Assembly (NCBI GenBank): GCA_949358305.1 | Contig: OX442319.1 | Coordinates: 14,074,001-14,138,000 of the forward strand | Reading direction: 5' to 3' | DNA: 64,000 nucleotides | DNA from: Strigamia acuminata | Lineage: Eukaryota; Arthropoda; Chilopoda; Geophilomorpha; Linotaeniidae | Part shown: positions 1 to 10,979 of the stretch, piece by piece | Layout: each line of letters opens with the position of its first letter | Numbering within the stretch: position 1 is the first letter of the stretch | Notes under the pieces: generated by a model | Told to the model about the DNA's origin: nothing | The model's database searches: none | Seen by the model: the letters and a program-made list of their open reading frames with translations, nothing else | Position numbers and translations under genes: made by a program

Positions 1-63
1 AGGTTAGATGTAGATGGAAATGCTCGTAATTGAGTCACTTTTTCTTCAACTCCGTTTGCTTAG

Positions 64-1814
64 GTATTATGGGTGGTGCCACTTGTCCAGTTAATCTGTT
101 GAAAGGTTGCAGGAGCAAACTCAATATGGAAAACATTTGTGTAAGCTTCCATCTTGTGACGGGAAAAGCTGCCGTTTGTAGCCGGGTTCAGTTATTCAGT
201 ATTTTCTTAGTTCTCTTTCCTTTGATTAATTTTAACTCGTAGGTTGGCTACGGCACGACCGAATGCAGTCCTGGAATTTCCGTAACGCGTATGAATGACA
301 CGATCGAACAGAGTACGACGACTGTAGGAAGAGTACTGGAACACACTGAGGTTTGCAATTAAAAATAAAACGCTAAGAGAATGTGATCGGCACACACGAT
401 AGGGGCCGTTCATAATTTACGTAACGTCTGAAGGGGGGGGGAGGGGGTTTCAAATTTTGTTACGGGTTGTTACGACGGGGAGGGGGGGGGGGTCTTAATA
501 ATGTTACGTAACAAAATTTATTTTAAGATTTTTGAAATTTTTTGAATTTTTTGTGAAAATTTCTGAAATTTTTTTGAAATTTTTGTAAAAAATTATAAAT
601 TTGTGTAAAATTTTGTAGTATAAGCTTGTATCAATTTTTTTTTTTTTGGGAGGGGGGGTAGTGAGTTTTGTTACGTAATATTAATATTCTAGGGGGGGTT
701 TGTGCATTTGTTACGACCTTGTTACAAGGGGGGGGGAGGGGGTCTAAAAATCGTAAAATCAGCGTTACGTAATTTATGGACGGCCCCATAGCGCTCACTG
801 CCCTACCTCAAAGTCTCCATCTATGGTCCCAGAAGTGCCTGTGATTCAACAGGAAGTGGCACAATTGGACCAAGAGAGCCTTAACATGACCAGCACGGAG
901 AACGGTTGCAAAAATGTATCGGGTTTAATTTTAATACAAACGGAAAAGTGCTAACCTGAATGGTGTGGTGGGACTCATCCGAATTGGCCATGAGGTCAGG
1001 GGAGGGCCACGAGTTGTGCACCCGGTCACACACATACTCACAATTTGTCCTAGAATCATTTATTATAATTAGCAGACTGACAAGTGAGATTTGTTGGTTT
1101 TAGGTGAAACTCGTTGATCCTGTTTCTTTGAAAGTTGTTCCTATCGGCAGTTTGGGTGAACTGTGGACCAGAGGTTATTTGGTTATGAGAGAATATTGGA
1201 AGGACAAAGAGAAAACTGAGGAGTGCATAACTAAAGATAGATGGTACAGAACTGGGTAAATATGGTGCAGTTGGTTGGTGAGTTGATGTGCATTTTTTCA
1301 ACGTGGGATTTCAGAGATTTGGCAATAGCGGATGAAGCGGGTTTTTTGAAAATTGTTGGAAGAATGAAGGATATCATTATTCGGGGTGGAGAAAATATTT
1401 TTCCAAGAGAAATTGAAGAGCTTTTACACACACATCCGAAAATTTCTGAGGCGCATGTAAATTAATTAATTAATTTTTGTTGCATTTTGATTAATTTAAT
1501 TCAATTGGAATTAGGTTGTCGGTGTACCGGACGAGCGATTGGGAGAGGAATTGTGCGCCTGGGTTAAATTGAGAGATGGGGAAACGCTTGAAACGGAAGA
1601 AGTGAAAGCGTTTTGCGAGGGAAACGTGCGGAATTCAAATGTTGCACATTTAATTTGACGTGACCAATTTGATTTGCTGTAGATGTCGCGCTTCAAGATC
1701 CCTCGCTACATCAAATTTGTGGATAGATTCCCAATGACGGCCACGGGAAAAGTGCAGAAATTCATCATCCGCGATCAAACGACCGCAGAGTTGAAATTGC
1801 AAAATTCCGAGTGA
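64..1814 (+). CDS. ACSF2: Medium-chain acyl-CoA synthetase ACSF2-like, C-terminal half
   Basis: Activates medium-chain fatty acids to acyl-CoA through an acyl-AMP; the vertebrate family member is mitochondrial. Exons read as 64-140, 243-350, 1104-1255, 1315-1456, 1515-1625 and 1683-1814, all with consistent phase; the 5' part lies before the window. Visible ANL-superfamily motifs are YGTTECSPG (adenine-binding A5 region), [17 protein letters not shown] and YRTGDLA (A7), [20 protein letters not shown] (A8 hinge) and [10 protein letters not shown] near the C-terminus, whose lysine is the A10 catalytic residue. The ending and motif order match ACSF2 much better than other acyl-CoA synthetases. 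Intron 351-1103 holds a G-rich miniature transposon. No frame break is seen, so the visible part looks functional. Confidence 0.9.
402..787. mobile_element. TIR miniature transposon with long G-runs
   Basis: The ends are inverted repeats: GGGGCCGTTCATAATTTACG at 402 matches the complement of the sequence ending at 787 (CGTAATTTATGGACGGCCCC) apart from a few changes. The trinucleotide ATA flanks both ends (399-401 and 788-790), a likely 3-bp target duplication. The interior has no ORF and several runs of seven or more G. It lies in an ACSF2 intron. Superfamily not assigned. Confidence 0.8.
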
Positions 1815-2170
1815 TCAATGCTTTATGTATTTGTTTTGTGTATTTTAAATATACGTCCCACAATGCAACATTTTGGCTGAATGTGTCCAGTAGGCGCATT
1901 CATTGAGTAATTTAGACTAAACAGCATTTTAAACAATAACGTTAACCATATACAAACACTTGCAAAAAGCTTTAGAACGTGTTGTGTAACATTGTGATGT
2001 AATATAATACGGAGTATATAAAAAAATTCACACATTGAATTATTAACAAACACACAATACGAACATGGAGAGGTGATGCCGATGCCGGACTCGGGAATCT
2101 TCTCCTCCGAGGTGACGCCGGACTTGGGGGTCTTCTGGTGGAGGTTGTTTCCGGTATCCGGCATTTGGTG

Positions 2171-2450
2171 TCAACCGGTTCGGACGAGCTCTGCACTTGG
2201 GTGTCGTTGGAAGACAGGAAACATCGTTTTGTCGGGCTGCTGGCCGCGGTTGATCTTGCCCCACTGCGTCACCGCCAGCACCGAGTGTTCGCCGACCACG
2301 TTGTTGCGGAAGATGTTGTAGAAGAAGGAGTTGGTGGCCATGAGCACGTAGTGGTGTGCATGGATGATGATGCCGCCCTTGCACTTGAGCGCCACGTCCG
2401 TGAGCACTTGCTTAATTGTCGTACATCTCGCACAGTTTCTTGGATGAAAG
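2171..2450 (-). pseudogene. BTB/POZ-like fragment, probably a decayed gene
   Basis: On the minus strand from about 2407 a reading frame gives LTDVALKCKGGIIIHAHHYV followed by LMATNSFFYNIFRNN, which resembles the N-terminal half of a BTB/POZ dimerisation domain as in Kelch-like proteins. Just upstream another frame gives KLCEMYDN, the usual sequence before LTDV, but a TAA and a frame change separate them. After FRNN the expected C-terminal half of the BTB fold is not recognisable, and the frame ends near 2171. The patch is much more GC-rich than its surroundings, as old coding DNA would be. A real partial gene with unseen introns is the alternative. Confidence 0.45.
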
Positions 2451-3494
2451 ATTGAGGCGAGCCTAGTTCAGTTTCTCGTCCATCGCACGCTCACACGCTC
2501 ATTTGGATTTGACCGAATGTTTTTCAAGTTTCTTTTAGGCCGACGCATTGTTGTTTGATTGAGCTGTCAATAGATTGGGAAGGAAGTTGGTTTGCTTTTG
2601 CTTTATTCCGTCACCAACTGTCGCTAGTTGGCGATATCAAACCAATAGCAACGATGGGTTGCACCAATAAGAAGGAAGCGGCAGTACTAGACAACGAAGT
2701 CTAGTCTAGACTAACACCGTTTGGTCAAATCGTGATCGTGTCGTGAGCGCAACGTGCATAGAGAAAGAGGGCAGAGATTACAGACAAGCAACTAAATCCA
2801 CCAAAAATGTTTTGGTTTTGGTACCTTCATGGAATTTTTTTCGGATTTGCGGCTTCGTATACGTTTCTTTTTGATCGGTGGTGGTGTTAAATGAACTGGA
2901 ATTTGTACTAAGGTACATCAATTTTTATATTTATTTTGAATCAGTGTGCTCATAACTGAACTGGAATTAGTACGACATCAATTTTTATTTTTATTTTTAA
3001 TTTTCAGAAGACAAAAATTTGAAAAAATCAGTGACGATAGAAATTGGCACCAATATCAATTATCATATTAGCATATTAGCACTGGTTGGACAATTGGGAG
3101 AGTTATCTGAAATATATTGCGATACCACCACAACCAAAGAAATAAATTTGAAAAGCTAACTTTTGGTACCTAGAATTTTTTTAAAACAATTTTTCTGATG
3201 AATGTGGCCACCAGCCACCGTGGATTTTTTTTTAAAAAAAGGAAATGTGTGACCTAAAATCAAAATGTTAGAAGTGACCTACATAAACACATAGTTGACA
3301 GTTTTATAGTTATTAAATTGAAGTCACTATTAACAATTTCCTCAAACAATTGGCCACATTCGCCCGACTTAATGGTAATGCATTAAATTAAATTAAATTT
3401 AATCTGTGCAGTCAATGGAGAGTTCAAGAAGTTGAAGCAGGACTACCAGATGTCAGTCATTTTATTATTCATTCATTTTTTTCCATGAAATTAA
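2451..3494. other. Gene-free spacer
   Basis: AT-rich sequence between the BTB-like fragment and DRC10 copy a. I see no convincing exon. The part from about 3400 onward belongs to the DRC10 duplication unit: the block around 3408-3460 (CTGTGCAGTCAATGGAGAG and following) recurs at 6712-6760 behind copy b. Confidence 0.5.
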
Positions 3495-6124
3495 TTAAAC
3501 GATGTTCTTTTTCAATGGTAGATGGAACGGAGGAAGACAAAAAGCACGTTGGCAAAGAGTTAAGCTACGTCCTTCTATACTTGCTTCGTACGCCGATAAA
3601 TACAAAATGCTTGCAAAGCTCGAACAGTTCAAAGGCCCTGCAGAATTAGTGCGAGGTGTAGAGGTATACGGACGATATATGAATTGTGGGATTATTACTT
3701 TCTTTTTCCTCAGCAGCCTGTATCGCTTTCGCGCCAAAAATCCTCGGGCGAGCTTTTGAATCATGCAGACGGCACCCCAGTATCTCACGTCTTTTAACAT
3801 GGACTCCAGCATCTTTTTTAGTCTGACGCTTTTTTCTGTCATCATTGCTTTGTATTCTTCTTCCAGTGGGGGTAATAACACTTCAATATTGGCTAACTTT
3901 TGTTTCATAATCTTGTATTCATTGCTCAGTGTTTCAACTGTGGTCTGGTGATAAAAATTTGTATTATTCTGTATGTACACTAGATTAGTACTCACCAGTC
4001 TTTCACTCATATCTTTATCATACTTCATTATCCAGTTTTCGCCTTCCACTGCGATTTTGAAGTTTTTCTACAAATCAAATAAATCAGACGTTTGTTGATA
4101 TATAAAATGAATATAGATGCTCTGTGAGTGGGGCGGACCGTGGGGTGTTTGGACACCATTCACGACTATGAAAAACACAGAACACACAGTCTGGATTGAT
4201 TATATCTTTATTGCGGTTGCCTAGGGGTTGTGCATTCACCGTGCCTAGGTTGCTGGGTTGCTTTTCAGCGGCCCAGTCCAGTCCAACCGCTGACCACATG
4301 GGTAGTGTGGTCGGATTACCTTGCCCGCTGTGCATTGCAGTATGGCCAACGGGTCGCTTCAAGTCCCTGCAGACTTGATAGCGATCTCGCCTCTTATTGC
4401 GATCGTAATCGCTATCTTCTCCTCGCTAAGCATGACCAGTCACTCTGGTGACCGTGATTGTACTGGGTCTCTTGTAGCGGTCCTGCTACAGATAGACCCC
4501 TTGCTAAATCCTCTGATCTCATTGTCATAGTGACTGAGGATCATCATAATTATGTTGTCGGTGCCCAACTGGTGCCAGTTGGTCAAAACATCACAGGAAA
4601 GAAAACAATAATCACTATGCTCTATGCTATAATTAGTAGAAGCTATTATAATTATATTATATTATTATTATTTGTGATATTTCTGCGTGGCTTTCCGGCA
4701 AGACAGTTTTTCTACTTTCTTTCACCCTTGATAAATATTGAATTCACCTTTCTCAAGTTAAGTTGTGCGAGCCGATGATCCTCCATCATGTTATTGTAAT
4801 TTCGCAATTCAGCTTGATATTCCAAATGGAGGATTCCCTTTTTATCTTTGCTCATTCTTTCTTCCTTCTCAAAATCAATAAACATGTCCATTCTAAAAGA
4901 AAAATCGAATTGCAATTATTCGTGGTGCAATGTGCGACAAACCAACATGCCTCGTTTGAAGGACAGCTTCGGAACTTATCATTTCCATTTTCTCTAAGTC
5001 ATCCTCCAGCTGTGTTATTTGTGTATTCAGATAACTAACCTGTAATCGTGTGTAAATATCAATGCGGGGGGGGGGGGGTCCCTGGCTTGAACTTGAATTT
5101 TATAATCCGAATTTACCTCTTCCGCCGTCGCCACTTGCATGCGGGAAAGTTCCCACTCCAATTCATCGATGTTTGCCTTGAGAACTTTCTCTCTGCTCGG
5201 GGAATTCTCCAGAAACAACGATTGTTCCTTCTCATTCGCGTAGGTCGTCTTTAGCCGTTCGAAGACGAACTTGCGCAATTCTGTGATGGCTTGCAGAAAA
5301 TCGAGCATCCTGGTGGAAGGAGTGCTGTCCATGCTCACAGCGTTGAACACGGCTCGTTTCGCGTAGATGAGCCGAGCCAGACTTTTGACCACGTTGCGGA
5401 TTCTTTTCATCGTCGATGTAGAATACATCGCAAATTTTTGAGAACTCGTCATACTCTTCATGCTCTCCACAAACTCTCTATCGACTTCGGCATCGACCGC
5501 CTTTTGGTTGTCGTAAGGCCATTCGTCATCGAACGAATAATTGAATGCCACGCGCAGATGTTGAAATCCCGATGCGATTTCTGGACCTAACGTTAGAATG
5601 AGACGATGTTATAATAAAGGCCAAAGCCAATATAAATATAGTTTCTAGTTGTTGTTTCTTTCAAGTGAGATGCGTCCAGCGTCACAATGGCATTCCTAAT
5701 ACCACGTGATTTCCGTCCGCCATTCGGAGTTCAATTTTGAACTTGGATTTTGTGGATTTTGAATTGTGTGTGTGTGTAAATTTGGCGAAAAGTTGAGTGG
5801 GAATACCTAAAAAGTCTTTAAAGTAGACGTAGTTTTCGCAAACTGAAGCAAAGCGCGATATTATCTGTACAGTCATCAAGGTTTCGTCCATAATGGCGAT
5901 TATTTCCTGACGTTCAACAGAGACCAGATTTCGTCGTTCCCCTTCCAGTTTCAACATAAATGCCGACTGCATTTGCGCTTTCAGAGGCGTTGTCGAGCTC
6001 TTCCGTCGCTGGAATTTGGAACTGCAAAAGATTGGAGAGAAATTAATGAAATTGATTTGTAGTAAAGACACGCAAAACCGAAACGGAGATTGTAAAAAGA
6101 ATTCTTCACTACCTGGTTGGACAT
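3495..6124 (-). CDS. IQCD: Dynein regulatory complex subunit 10 (IQCD), tandem copy a
   Basis: DRC10 is a coiled-coil subunit of the nexin-dynein regulatory complex of motile cilia and flagella. Exons from 5' to 3': 6113-6124 (MSNQ, tentative), 5807-5999, 5117-5586, 4951-5039, 4748-4892, 3996-4067, 3495-3944; about 476 residues. Exon 2 has IIAIMDETLMTVQII, the usual DRC10 N-terminal helix. Exon 3 has ITELRKFVFERL, matching the family ELRGFLFE(K/R)L motif. Exons 6-7 have ENWIMKYDKDM, a long coiled coil and a good IQ motif, IQKLARGFLARKRY, expected to bind calmodulin. The exon 4 donor is GC (AG|GCATGT). After the lysine run that ends copy b, this copy reads on for about 67 residues to 3495; a donor at 3699 could instead end the exon. 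Paralogue is copy b at 6981-9760. Confidence 0.87.
4123..4595 (-). mobile_element. LTR-like fragment in DRC10a intron
   Basis: Begins TGTGAGTGGGGCGGACC, resembling the complement of the solo LTR end at 62563, and ends near a TCACA at 4591-4595. The complement carries an AATAAA-type signal near 4207 followed by a CA/T-rich tail, as in an LTR R-U5 region. A related copy lies at about 54590-55050 and a shorter one at about 18705-18870. No target duplication matched, so the edges are approximate. Confidence 0.5.
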
Positions 6125-6239
6125 GACGATGGTTTGAAGTCAGACGAGTAAATTTTTGATATTTTCTGCATTTTGAAGTATCGTGAACAATGATAAATTG
6201 TTTGTTAGTACGAATGTGTGAATTATTGCTTGCAAACAC

Positions 6240-6415
6240 GTAAAATAATTGTCAATATTTTATTTTTGACAATTATTTTGCGCTGAAATCGTAAGATTCC
6301 ATAGTCCGCCGTGAATTTCAAGCAATCACTCTTGAAAGTTGTTTATTAGAACACTTGTCTAGCATGATTAAGATGCAAATCTATTGTTGGTTTTGTTGTA
6401 CTTTGGAAATTGTTG
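6240..6415 (-). promoter_or_regulatory. Upstream block shared by both DRC10 copies (a)
   Basis: Sequence directly upstream of DRC10a (GACAATTATTTTG, CCGTGAATTTCAA, TTGTTGGTTTTG) recurs in the same order at about 9895-10048 upstream of copy b. It must have been inside the duplicated unit and is the likely promoter and 5' leader. No specific factor site is assigned. Confidence 0.45.
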
Positions 6416-6980
6416 ACATTTAAATCGTTTTGTTGTTTAGCTATAGCGCCTGCTTAATGCCGCAGCAGAATCACTGCCCTGCACAACAAGACACACGAAC
6501 CCCTCATGGCCCTTCGCCGACCACCACTGTTTATATTTTTAAAATAAAATTTATTTGAATAATTAACACCTGTAAGTACAACTTTGATTTTTCGATTAAT
6601 TTTGTACACAAATTTCTCAAAAAATAAACTTCGAGTTTCTTCTTATGATTCTCTCCGAAAAATTGAGAGAGCACAAATTAAAGACATCAAATTAAATTGA
6701 ATTGAATTTGAATCTGTGCAGTCAATGGAGAGGTCCAAGTGCGACTAGAAGGTGTCTCGTTTTATTTTATCCATTCATTATTCAATTGGACGGAGGAAGA
6801 GTTAAGCGATGTACTGCTAAACTTGCTTCGTTTAGCCGATAAATGCAAATTTGATCTACCGAGCACCGCGCTGGCGAAGCTCGATCAAAATGCAGTCAAA
6901 TACCTGCAGAATGAGTAGAAAATTGCAGCGAAAATACGATATACAATTAAATGGTGCGATTATATTACTCCATGTTGTTT

Positions 6981-9760
6981 TCATTTCTTCTTTTTCCTCA
7001 GCTTGAGCTTGAGCAGCAGCATCTGCTGCTGCAAATGCTGCTGCTGCTTCAATCTCTTTCTCGCTATGTAAGCTTGAACGGCCTTTCTCACCAGATTGAC
7101 GGCATTCAAGTATCTTGCTAAGTGTTTAATAAATAAATAAATAAATAAATAAATAAATGATAATTTTAACATGCCTTCCATCCTTTCAGCCACCATTATC
7201 TTGTGTTGTTCTTGGACCGGGCGAAATATCTCTTCAAGTTTGGCTAGTTTTTGTTTTTCAATGTTGTATTCATCGGTGAGTGCTTCAAAAGTGAGCTGGT
7301 GATATAAACCGTTGTAATTGTGTGTGTGAGGATTAATCAGTGGTTGTTTTGAAGGATTTACCTGTTTTTCACTCATGACTGCGTCGTATCTTTGTATCCA
7401 CTGTTCGCCTTCGACTGCGCATTTGAAGTTTTTCTGCGAGTTAAATAAATTAAAGTTTTATAAATAATTGCGAAAAATCGTTCTTAATATAGATATAAAT
7501 GCAATTATATATTAAATAATGTTATATTTTGCGAATATTTTTTCCGTGAATTTTCTCATAATTTGTACATTATTTTGTTCATGTTCTCACACTATTACCA
7601 CTGTCATGCAGTTTAAAGTTTCCTCAGTTAGAAGTTGAAAAGCAGACGGATTCGAATGCTTAAAACATGTTTTCTACGTGATAATAACTTTGTTCCATTT
7701 GCCCAAAAACGATCTCAAACTTTTACTATTTCCACGTTGGGTTGGAAATACTAGCAAATTTCCGAAAACTGACCAGATTTTTGAATTCCTCACGTCTTTT
7801 GACACATAGTATCCAAAAATGATCCATTTTTTATCCAAATTAATAAATGCACTAATAAAACTCTGGGTTACCCTTCTCAAGTTGAGTTGTGCGACCAGAT
7901 GTGTATCCTGCAGCTCCTCGTATTGTTGCAGCAAACCTTGGTATTCCAAGTTGAGGACTCTCTGTCTTTTTTTGCTGTCTTTTTGTTCATCCACCGTTTC
8001 TAGAAACGATGACATCCTAAAAAAAAAGCGTTACATTAATTCCAATTCTTCGTGGTGCAATGTGCTAATAATGACTGACGTGCCTTCTCTGAAGAATACG
8101 ATCGGAAGTTAGCTTTAAACTTGTTTCTAAACTGTCCTCCATCCGTGCTGCTTCTTCATTCAGCGCATTCACCTGTGCACGTGTGCAAAAACTATAATTT
8201 AGTGTTTCACTCAGGGCTGGATTAAGCATTTGTGGGGCCCTGGACAATTTTTTTCTGGGTCACTTGTGTAATTGTTTTTTGTCATTAAATTGAATTTTTA
8301 AGTCTAAAATTGAATTTTTAAGTCTAAAATTGAATTTTTAAGTCTAAAATTGAATTTTTAAGTCTAAAATTAAATTTTTTAAGTTTAAAATTGAATTTTT
8401 AAGTCTAAACTTGAATTTTTAAATCAAAAATTAAATTTTTTAGTTTAAAATTAAATTTTTTAGTCTAAAATTGAATTTTTAAGTCTAAAATTGAATTTTT
8501 AAATCAAAAATTGAATTTTTAAATCAAAAATTAAATTTTTTAGTCTAAAATTAAATTTTTTTGTCTTTAAATTGAATTGTTGGCCTAAAATTGAATATTT
8601 CAGCGTAAAAATGGATTTTCCAGCCTAATAATGGATTTTTCAGCTTAAAATAAAAAAATGGATTTTTTATTTGGATTATTTTCCTAAAAGTATTTTTTTT
8701 GGCCTAAAACAGAATTGGAATTGAACAAATTACCTGTTCTGCCGTGGACGAGCTCAGGCTTGCAAGTTCGCGCTCCATCGCTGCGATTTTGTTCGTGAGA
8801 ATTTTCTCCCTAGCCGGAGCTCCCTCCAAGAAGAGAAAGCGCTCCCTCTCTCGCGCGTACGTCAATTGCAGCCGGTCGAACACTAACTTCCTCAACTCCT
8901 CCACGCACTCCAACAACTTGAGCATCGCGGGCGAAGGCTTGCTGTCCATGCTCACAGCATTCAGTGCCTCACGTTTCTCGTAGATGCGTCGAGTCAGATA
9001 TTTCACTGTGCCGTAAAGTCTCTGCATCGGCGGCGCAGGATACATTACTAATCGCTGCGTACTCGACATACTCTTCATGCTCTCCACAAACTCCGCATCG
9101 GTTTTGGCCTGCGCCGCTTTCTGCTCGTCGCAAGGGCATTCGTGGTTGAACGAATACTTCAACGCCGTGCACAGGTATTGACATGCCGATGCCACTTCTG
9201 GACCTAACGTTGTAATAAATCGACAAAATTCAATTTTTTAGTTGTTTATGGCATAAAATTGAGTGTTTATGGCATAAAAATGGATTTTCAAGCCAAAAAA
9301 TAACTTTTTTACCCTAAAATTGGATATTTTAGCTAAAATTCAAAAAAATGTTTTCTTTTGGCTAAAATCTTTTATTTATTGGGTAAAAATGATGTTTAGT
9401 GGATTTTGTGCATTTTTGAATTTTTGTGTGTAAAATTATGGTGGAAATACCTAAAAAGCTTTCAAAGTAGTCATAGTTTTCGCAGACTGAAGCAAAGCGC
9501 GATGTTATTTGTAAGGACATCAAGGTTTCGTCCAGAACAGCGATTATTAGCTGGCTGTCGGCGGAGATGAGTTTTCGTCGATCCACTTCCAGTTTCGTCA
9601 AATACGCCGATTGCGCTGGAATTTTCAGAATCGATGTCGAGCTCTTCCTTCGCAGACTGCGTTTGGAAAGACAAAAAACGTTAATAAAATTACGTTTGTT
9701 TTCTATTTTATCAATTGCAGATTATGTTTGTGCATGCTATACCTGCTCCTGCCTGGACAT
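6981..9760 (-). CDS. IQCD: Dynein regulatory complex subunit 10 (IQCD), tandem copy b
   Basis: Second DRC10 gene, same orientation. Exons: 9743-9760 (MSRQEQ, tentative), 9451-9643, 8734-9203, 8084-8172, 7872-8016, 7362-7433, 6981-7295; about 433 residues. Exons 2 to 6 (193, 470, 89, 145 and 72 nt) are identical in length to copy a, with the same phases and the same GC donor after exon 4 (AG|GCACGT). Conserved landmarks are LIIAVLDETLMSLQI, VEELRKLVFDRL and EGEQWIQRYD. Two oddities are in the last exon: an in-frame TTTA microsatellite (7126-7160) adding about 11 residues, and a degenerate IQ site, VRKAVQAYIARKR, in which the Q, R and G of the consensus are lost. It ends in KLRKKKK and a stop. 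Intron 3 holds a minisatellite. Confidence 0.85.
7126..7160. repeat. (AAAT)n microsatellite inside a coding exon
   Basis: About nine AAAT units in the last coding exon of DRC10b. The minus-strand frame stays open through it. A GT-AG pair on the minus strand brackets it (GTTAAA... to ...CACTTAG), but splicing it out would shift the frame before the IQ region, so it is probably translated or the copy is damaged. Confidence 0.8.
8220..8600. repeat. 20-bp minisatellite in DRC10b intron 3
   Basis: About fifteen imperfect copies of a 20-bp unit, AAAATTGAATTTTTAAGTCT, from about 8282 to 8580, with more degenerate units onward to 8700. It is preceded at about 8215-8270 by CAGGGCTGGATTAAG and a GGGGCCCTGG box, which look like the end of a hAT-type miniature element. 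Confidence 0.85.
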
Positions 9761-9894
9761 GGAGTTTTGAAGTCTGCCGACGAGTGGAATTTGGATATTT
9801 TATTCATTTTTTTTAGGTATTTTGCACCACAACAAAATTATTTGTTGGTGTAAATGTGAGGGATGTTGCTTGCAAGTTGCAAACACGTGAAATC

Positions 9895-10048
9895 TGGCAT
9901 CAAAATACTTGTCAATGTTTTTGACAATTATTTTGCTTTGAAATCGTAAAGATTCCAAAGTCTGCCGTGAATTTCAAAGAGAAAGCAACAATTGTTTAGT
10001 TACAACACTCGCCTTGCATGATTACAATGCAAATCAATTGTTGGTTTT
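9895..10048 (-). promoter_or_regulatory. Upstream block shared by both DRC10 copies (b)
   Basis: Counterpart of the block at 6240-6415: GACAATTATTTTG, CCGTGAATTTCAA and TTGTTGGTTTTG recur in the same order and spacing. Likely promoter and leader of DRC10b and the 5' edge of the duplicated unit. Confidence 0.45.
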
Positions 10049-10352
10049 GTAGCATTTTTGAAAAATTTACGTTTTGTCTAGATTCTGCTATCCCCTGCTT
10101 CGAGTCCTCACTCTACAGCACTTTCTGCCGCTTATATGTCGTAGCAAATTGTGTTTAACAAAGTTTCAAGAAGATCCTCTAATTTCTAACTCGTTACTGA
10201 GATTTATTGTAGCGATTTGTCACTTCACTATGCCTACCATAATACATGTCATCCTAGGCAGCGGCCCCGTCAGTCCCAAAAGTGCTCAGTTGACCAATGG
10301 GACACCGGGTCAGATGAATTTTTAAAGGCTTTTATTTAAAGTTATTGATTAG

Positions 10353-10610
10353 CAGCGTTTACTAGCCACGGTGGTTGCGTGCTTGTGGTTACGGTGCGCG
10401 ATGACAGTCATGTGGGCATGGATTTGAATCCGTCACTAGTTTTGCTTTTTAAATTTTATTTTTTCCGTCTAAAAAAAGGGGAAAATTCAAGTTTATAAGA
10501 CACAAACTAAACGCCTCTGCTAAAAAGGACCGGTGGGTGCCGGGGGAGATGAGCGCCCGGCTGCGGTCGGGCGCTGTAATCCGCGTTGCGGGTTCTACTC
10601 CTCGGGAGGT
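10353..10610 (+). repeat. Possible tRNA-derived SINE-like sequence
   Basis: Two GC-richer blocks, about 10360-10440 and 10515-10605, each end in a box-B-like motif (GGATTTGAATCC and GGGTTCTACTCC). The second has a perfect CGCCCG/CGGGCG stem. Neither folds as a clean tRNA, so a decayed tRNA-derived SINE is the best guess. Confidence 0.25.
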
Positions 10611-10979
10611 GGTTTGGGGAATAGGTTCCTTTATTCATTTTTTTTAGGTGTTTTTTAAGTTTTTTTTATATATTTTTACTGCACATTGGATATTTTCCAG
10701 TTTGGAAATATAATGGAAAAGAAATGAGATATATTTTTTAGAAAGTTTAATTTCTGTAAATTTTCAACACTGAAAGATAATGTTGCAAGTTTTAGTTAAA
10801 TGTATGGAAAGCTAATGTAAACTACCGTAGGTTTGGAAATATTTTCACCGTTCTATCTGTAATATCCGTAGTAACCGTAATAACATATATTTAACTAGCT
10901 GTACCCAAGGTAACTTTGTAATAAGGTAGCGCAGTCCCGGACTTTCGGATTGAATACGTCGTGACTTGGCATTGGTCAT

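Noticed and set aside
10366-10440. tRNA gene
   Set aside because: A box-B-like motif exists but the arms do not form a standard cloverleaf; at most SINE-like.
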